Origin: Arthrinium phaeospermum
Taxonomy: Eukaryota > Ascomycota > Sordariomycetes > Amphisphaeriales > Apiosporaceae
Direction of reading: 5' to 3'
Assembly: GCA_006503535.1 (NCBI GenBank)
Contig: QYRS01000011.1
Location: 2,170,001-2,234,000 of the forward strand
Length of the DNA: 64,000 nucleotides
The notes below the pieces were generated by a model. The model saw only the letters and a program-made list of their open reading frames with translations, was not told the origin of the DNA and ran no database searches. This document shows positions 59,383 through 64,000 of this stretch, piece by piece. The position numbers and the translations under genes are program-made. Numbering within the stretch: the first letter of the stretch is position 1; every line of letters begins with the position of its first letter.

Positions 59383-59966
59383 AGAAAGGCGGTTGTGGTT
59401 ATGGTGTGTTGGCGAACCACCATTAGCTCAGAGTTCAGGGTGGGTATACGCTCTGGTATCTCGATAGTGTCCATACCTAATATCAGATAAGGTTTTTATA
59501 TTTCTCTGTATGAACATTGGAGTTTCGAGGTTCCTGCTACACTTTGTTTATGGGAGTAGTATTTGGTGGAACCAACTTGTGTTGTATTATCTCGTGTGCA
59601 TCAAATTGTTAACATGGCATCGGGAAGCTTTACCCACGTCCATTTCATATGCTGCGCTCAATTTGTAGCCGCAAAAGCTAAAACAAAAGAAACGATCAAG
59701 TGATTTGGTCCCCGACTCCCAGGGATTGTCGAAACTTGGGATGTAATTAGCTCATATCGTCTCCCAGAGCAAGATTTACCGTCACACCAGGGAGTGAGCC
59801 TGATGGGGCACGACAACCCTGCTCAGAATACAATTCTTCATCCTAATTCACTCGGTGTCCCATGATTTGCCCTGAGCAGGTTGAAAGTCGGGCACACCAG
59901 AAGAAAAGTTGCAAATGTTCTCTCTCGCCCTCCTTTCCGGTCCCGGCTGGCAGGTCAGAGGCCTGG

Positions 59967-59973
59967 TATAAAA
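59967..59973 (+). promoter_or_regulatory. TATA element of the polyprotein gene
   Basis: TATAAAA 113 bp upstream of the ATG at 60080, followed by a C/T-rich leader typical of strongly expressed fungal genes. The start context CCACCATGCG is also strong. Confidence 0.55.
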
Positions 59974-60079
59974 TTGTGCTCCCGCTCCCTCCCATTCATC
60001 TACAAGCCTACTTCCTGAGACCTCACCACTCACACCTTTCCCACTTCCATCTCCCGCTCCAGTCGGCCCCTCCGCCACC

Positions 60080-62435
60080 ATGCGTTCCGCCGCTCTCTTT
60101 GCCCTGGCCGCCGCGGCCGGCACGGCCTACGCCGTCCCCGTGCTCGTCGCCAACACTCCCACTCGCGTCGTCCGCTCCGTGGTCCCCAAGTCGACCGATG
60201 CCGAGGCCGGCGCCGCCTTCGATTCCGACCGCGACCCCGAGCTCTGGAAGGTCATCGTCACCGTCGTCGATACGGTCAAGGCCGCGCTCCTCGACTTCCC
60301 GGCTGGCCAATACACCTACCCCGACTACATGGACGTAAGTCGCATTCCAACCCATGCGGGCTCTCTGCCTGCCTGCCTACCCGGTAGCAGAGTCAAAAAG
60401 GAGTAAATAATCCATATACAAAAGTGACGAATACTGACGTTGGAATAAACTAGACTTGCGTGGAGCCTTGCCGCGCCAGAGCCGCTAGTTCGGGTAACAA
60501 CTGCATGGAACAGTGCGACGCCGTCGTCGAGTACAACTTTGACAATGCCAACCTTCTGACCCTCCGCTCCACCGGCGCCGCCAAGGCCCCGCGCCTCTTG
60601 ATCCCGTTCCCCAACTATTACGAGACCAACCCCAAGAACGACGACGCCGCCAGCGCCCCCAAAGCCCGGCGCCAGTTGATCCCGGCCACCAATGTCGACG
60701 TCTCCGTCCAAGACTACGCGGCCGTAAGTCGCAATTCCATTGACCCCCCTACTTACCCTAACACCACCATCCCTCCCCCCTTGGCCGTACGGGCTGCACA
60801 ACCAAATTGCACGAGATGACGAATAATGCTAACCTTTTTGGTGGGGGTCACTACAGTCCTGCTTCAAGCCTTGCCTCGAGAGCGGCGAGGACGAGGCCGT
60901 GTGCTCGGACAAGTGCGCGCCCCTGACCGACAACATGGACACCGACGCCAAGCTCCAGGTCAGCTCCGGAGTCGACCTCGGCGCCCCCAAGGCCCGGCGC
61001 CAGTTGATCAACGTCGTCAACAACATCCTGAAGGGCCTCGGCATCGACCTCGACCTCGAACTCCGCCTCGACAACAACACCAAACTCAACCACAAATCCG
61101 AAATCGGCTCCCCTAAAGCCCGGCGCCAGTTGGTCGCACGTACTGATTCAGAAGCTATCATGGACAAGTACGTGGAGGTAAGTCGTATTTCATGGATCCT
61201 ACCTACCCTCACCATCCCAGCCTGTCCTAGAAGAGTGAAAAAGGGGCCATGATGAATGCTAACGTTTTCGTTTTGGCAATGCAGTCTTGCCTCCTACCTT
61301 GCCTCAGCGGCGAGAAAGGGGCGTTAGACGAGTGCATGCCCGAGTGCGAACACCTCCTCAACGACCTCCCCGACGAGGACAGGCGATTTACCGTCGAGAT
61401 CGAGGAGGAACTACTCGGCCTCCCCAAAGCCCGGCGCCAGTTGGTCGCACGCACTGATATGAAGGCTATCATGTCCGAGTTCGTGAACGTAAGTCGTATT
61501 TCATTAATCCTGCCCACCCCCTACCGTCTCGGCGTGTCTCGGTAGAGTGAATCAGGGGCAAGCTGGTTCTAGAAGATTGACGAATGCTGACATTTTTGTT
61601 CTGGCAATGCAGTCTTGCTTCAAGCCTTGCGTCCTCGAGCAGGGGTTCTCAGCGAAGTGCGGAGCCAAGTGCGGACAAGGCCTCAAGGGCCTCCTTGACC
61701 AGCACAAGAAATTCACCGTCACGATTCCCCGGCCCAAAAAGGAACTCGGCCCCCCCAAGATCCGGCGCCAGCTGATCGCGCTCACTGATGAAGAAACCAG
61801 AATCCAAGGCTTCTATGACGTAAGTCATATTCCCTTGGCCGTATTACCTGCTGCTGCCCCAGCCGAGTAGAAATGCTAATGTTTTTTTTTTCTGCCAAAT
61901 GCAGTCTTGCTTCAAGCCTTGCCTCGAAGACGGCGAGAACCCGCAAGCGTGCTATGACGAGTGCGAGTACATCGTCAACGACCTCCTCGACCCCGACGAG
62001 ACCGTCGAAGAGCGCGTCCAGCACCTCCTCGAAGGCCTCGAAGAAGAAGCTGAGCTCGAAGAATACCTCGACGCCCTCAAAGACCTCCAAGACGTCGTCG
62101 AAGACCACCTCGAAGCCCTCTTCGAGACCCTCATCGAAGACCACGGCCTAGAGTTGGACGGTGCCGATCAAGTCGACGAGCTCTTCGACACCGTCTCCGA
62201 AGACGTCTTCGAGAACATCCTGGAGGGCCTCGGCATCGACGACCTCGACCTCCCCCTCGACCTCGTCGACGACACCGAGCTCAGCCGCCGATCCGAAATC
62301 GGCTCCCCCGACGTCGGCGTCCCCTTCGGCTCCGGAGTCATCACATTCGTCCCCGATGATGACCCCAACTCCAAAATCACATTCATCCCCGGAGCAACCG
62401 GATGGGGGATCGAGCACGGCCACGACAACGCCTAA
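60080..62435 (+). CDS. Secreted polyprotein of repeated CX3C-CX3C peptides with Kex2-type RR sites
   Basis: Six exons, all joined between codons: 60080-60334, 60454-60723, 60857-61177, 61285-61488, 61613-61819, 61905-62435; 595 residues. Exon 1 gives a signal peptide (MRSAALFALAAAAGTAYA) and a pro-region. Each of exons 2-6 opens with Thr/Ser-Cys and a cassette C-X3-C-X9/10-C-X3-C (for example SCFKPCLESGEDEAVCSDKC). Exons 2-5 carry P-K-A/I-R-R before Q-L-I/V (cuts at 60672, 61000, 61126, 61437 and 61768). Where the exon then ends, exactly 17 residues remain to the next cassette. Kex2 in the Golgi would release peptides of 65-69 residues, one cassette each, plus a cysteine-free 42-mer. The long acidic helical tail of exon 6 is unlike the rest. 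It resembles Kex2-processed repeat precursors in layout and alpha-hairpinins in cysteine spacing; homology is not shown. Confidence 0.85.
60724..61904 (+). repeat. Tandemly duplicated exon-intron units inside the polyprotein gene
   Basis: Introns 2-5 (60724-60856, 61178-61284, 61489-61612, 61820-61904) share their ends. Donors read GTAAGTC followed by an ATT-rich stretch. The 3' parts share AATGCTAAC/AATGCTGAC followed by a T-rich tract; GGCAATGCAG ends introns 3 and 4. Exons share the cassette at the start and the RRQL site near the end. The unit of duplication was therefore exon plus intron. Confidence 0.75.
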
Positions 62436-63509
62436 GTGGGCTACCAGCTCCCTCTCGACCTCCCCTTTCCAGCACCGTGACGTACCCCTGCAATGCTTGG
62501 AGGGTACCGTCAGTAGCACCTACATCATCATCGGTAAGAGAGATTGGACGCAGGGGGGACGCGTCACCCGGACAGGAGTGCCGTCCCGGAATGCTCTCGC
62601 GGCCTCCCGAGTCTGAAAAAAAGTCGACCACCAGGGAGAGGGAAACCTTTGCCAAATCATGGACGGAGGAATTATACGTGGTATTCGTTCTCGCCGACTC
62701 CGCGCCGGTAGATCTCTTTGGGGTTTTGATTACATTGCACAGCCCTCGCGAGGAAAACCGGCACTCGCCGGCACTTTTCTTTTACTTCCTTACCTACTTA
62801 GCTCCCATAGCTTTCTTATTCCTTACTTAATCTACTTTATTCTCTACTGATTCTATTGCATCGATCGTGGTATTTACGAACCAGAGTTTGATCTTGACGC
62901 ATCCAATGATCCAATTGGTTGACTGCATCGGCATCTCTGCCCCCTTATAAAAACCTTTGGTCGGATCTCATCTCACAGCCAATGACGAACTAATTAATCA
63001 GGGCAATGCTCCCTCCAAGCGACGAGGACGAAAAGAAAAAAAGTACAAGGAGCTGGAGAGAGATAGAATTGACTCGAGATTTGATGTGCCTACGTACGAA
63101 GAAGAGGGGCGGCCGAACATGCGTAAGCGGCTCGCCTTTACATCGCCCAAGCCAGCGAAAAGGGGCGACAGTCCAGTAAGAAGAGCCTCACAAAAAGTCC
63201 TGCATCGTGGTCAAAAAAGGCACAGAGGCGTTCAAATCTCAAACAAAGTTAGACGCCCTAAAGTAGACACTGCTCTTTTCGAGGGAACTGCCCAATCAAT
63301 CACCGCCAGCCATCCCCATCTCGTCAAGAACGATCCCAGCTCGTTCCTATTGTAATCCACTCATCGTTGTCATCGCCATCAATACGCCGCGAACCGGGCT
63401 AGAAACATACAGTAGCCATTCAGCTCCTGCCAAGTCACTCATTCACCACCCGCCCATCACGACCCCAAAAGTACTTCCTTGCTTCCTCTATATGCAAGCA
63501 TGTACTCAC
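62436..63509. other. Intergenic, no supportable gene
   Basis: About 1.1 kb. A plus-strand basic open frame near 62983-63355 lacks any recognisable motif and I do not call it a gene. Confidence 0.5.
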
Positions 63510-64000
63510 TCACCCCTTCCACCCCGCCCCCACCAACTGCACAAAAAACCCCGGCGCCCCCTGCGTCCCCGACCCGCCCCGCCCCTCGACCACGGCCAGG
63601 TACGCCCGCAGCTCGTCGTCCCGGCTGATCTCGATCGTCATGCCCTCGCCCAGGATGCCCTCGACGCGCTCGCAGACCACACCGCCTTCCGCGGCAACCT
63701 CCTTGACCGCCACCTGCCGCAGCTCCGCAAACGTCCGCGTCGTCAGCGTCGAGATCCAGATCGGCGGCCCCCCCACGTTCACGGGCGACGACGGGTGGAG
63801 CCGCAGGTACACGGCCACGGGCGGCGGCGCCGGGCTGACCACCGGCTGGGTGGGGAACGGGCTGGGGACGAAGGCGTTGTTGTTGTTGTGCGAGGGGGCG
63901 GCCGGGGCCATATGTGGTGGGGCCATGAACGACGGGGCGGTCTGGTGGTGGTGGTGTGCATGTGCATGTGCACTGATGTTGGCGCCGTCCAGGAGTACAG
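63510..64000 (-). CDS. Unknown protein, 5' part outside window
   Basis: An open frame enters from the right edge and ends at the stop at 63510, giving about 163 C-terminal residues. It begins with low-complexity His/Ala/Pro (including AHAHAHHHHQTAPSFMAPPH). A compact part follows with predicted strands (VAVYLRLHPSSP, PPIWISTLTTRTFAELRQVA, EGILGEGMTIEISRDDELRA, FFVQLVGAGWKG). The spacing of a strand, a helix after TFAEL and an acidic EISRDDELRAYL resembles a ubiquitin-like or PB1-type fold, but that is a guess. The family is not recognised. Confidence 0.6.
   Translation of the reverse strand, partial: VLLDGANISAHAHAHHHHQTAPSFMAPPHMAPAAPSHNNNNAFVPSPFPTQPVVSPAPPPVAVYLRLHPSSPVNVGGPPIWISTLTTRTFAELRQVAVKEVAAEGGVVCERVEGILGEGMTIEISRDDELRAYLAVVEGRGGSGTQGAPGFFVQLVGAGWKG

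Larger units (their letters stand above)
58946..60079. other. Intergenic between the two peptide genes; dispersed-repeat copy
   Basis: About 1.1 kb. It holds the second dispersed-repeat copy with an A26 tail and the core promoter of the polyprotein gene. No further gene is seen. Confidence 0.55.

Noticed and set aside
59398..59470. tRNA-like phrases (TTAGCTCAGAGTTCAGGG) near the dispersed repeat
   Set aside because: An A-box-like phrase is present, but I could not form a cloverleaf with matching stems.
60335..61904. Reading the polyprotein locus as several separate small genes
   Set aside because: Only exon 1 has a signal peptide, all exon junctions are in phase with good splice sites, and one TATA and start precede the whole.
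62957..63355. 132-codon Lys/Arg-rich plus-strand frame
   Set aside because: No ATG in a convincing position, no domain, and unlike the codon use of neighbours.

Overview
The window is nuclear DNA of a filamentous ascomycete (Pezizomycotina, most likely Sordariomycetes). The basis is short introns (49-146 bp) with GTAAGT-like donors, GC-rich codon ends, and fungal-specific families: Zn2Cys6 regulators, NLR/ankyrin proteins, a GH10 xylanase, Rtc1 and kinesin-8. About 19 protein-coding genes can be supported. I saw no tRNA, rRNA, CRISPR array or intact transposon.

Layout. 1-5.3 kb: the end of an unknown gene and two tandem paralogous F-box-like genes. 6.3-17.9 kb: a housekeeping block with a UVRAG/Vps38-like subunit, the SEA/GATOR2 subunit Rtc1 (WDR24) and a kinesin-8. 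20.3-22.3 kb: a protein with tryptophan-leucine repeats. 22.9-29.9 kb: a medium-chain reductase divergent from a Zn2Cys6 regulator, then a second zinc-cluster-like protein. 30-33.1 kb: an aldo-keto reductase and a secreted GH10 xylanase. 35.5-54.1 kb: an accessory, immunity-like block with a hydrolase-NB-ARC-TPR NLR, a small membrane protein, an ankyrin protein, a giant charge-segregated repeat protein, and a head-to-head pair of a STAND-like protein and an AAA ATPase. 54.8-56.9 kb: mitochondrial D-lactate dehydrogenase. 58.7-62.4 kb: two secreted cysteine-peptide genes. 63.5 kb to the end: the 3' end of another unknown gene.

Most notable is the six-exon gene at 60080-62435. After a signal peptide, each of exons 2-6 opens with a CX3C-X9/10-CX3C cassette. 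Exons 2-5 carry dibasic sites ending in Arg-Arg directly before Gln-Leu, and in the four junctions that can be compared exactly 17 residues separate that site from the next exon boundary. This is the layout of a Kex2-processed polyprotein releasing several two-disulfide hairpin-like peptides, built by tandem duplication of exon plus intron. A 43-residue secreted peptide gene with one cassette of the same type lies 1.1 kb upstream.

A caution on data quality: six one-base frameshifts, all repaired by one extra G or C in a run, fall in four genes between 4.2 and 22.1 kb. They look more like homopolymer under-calls than pseudogenes, so these genes are annotated as single reading units.
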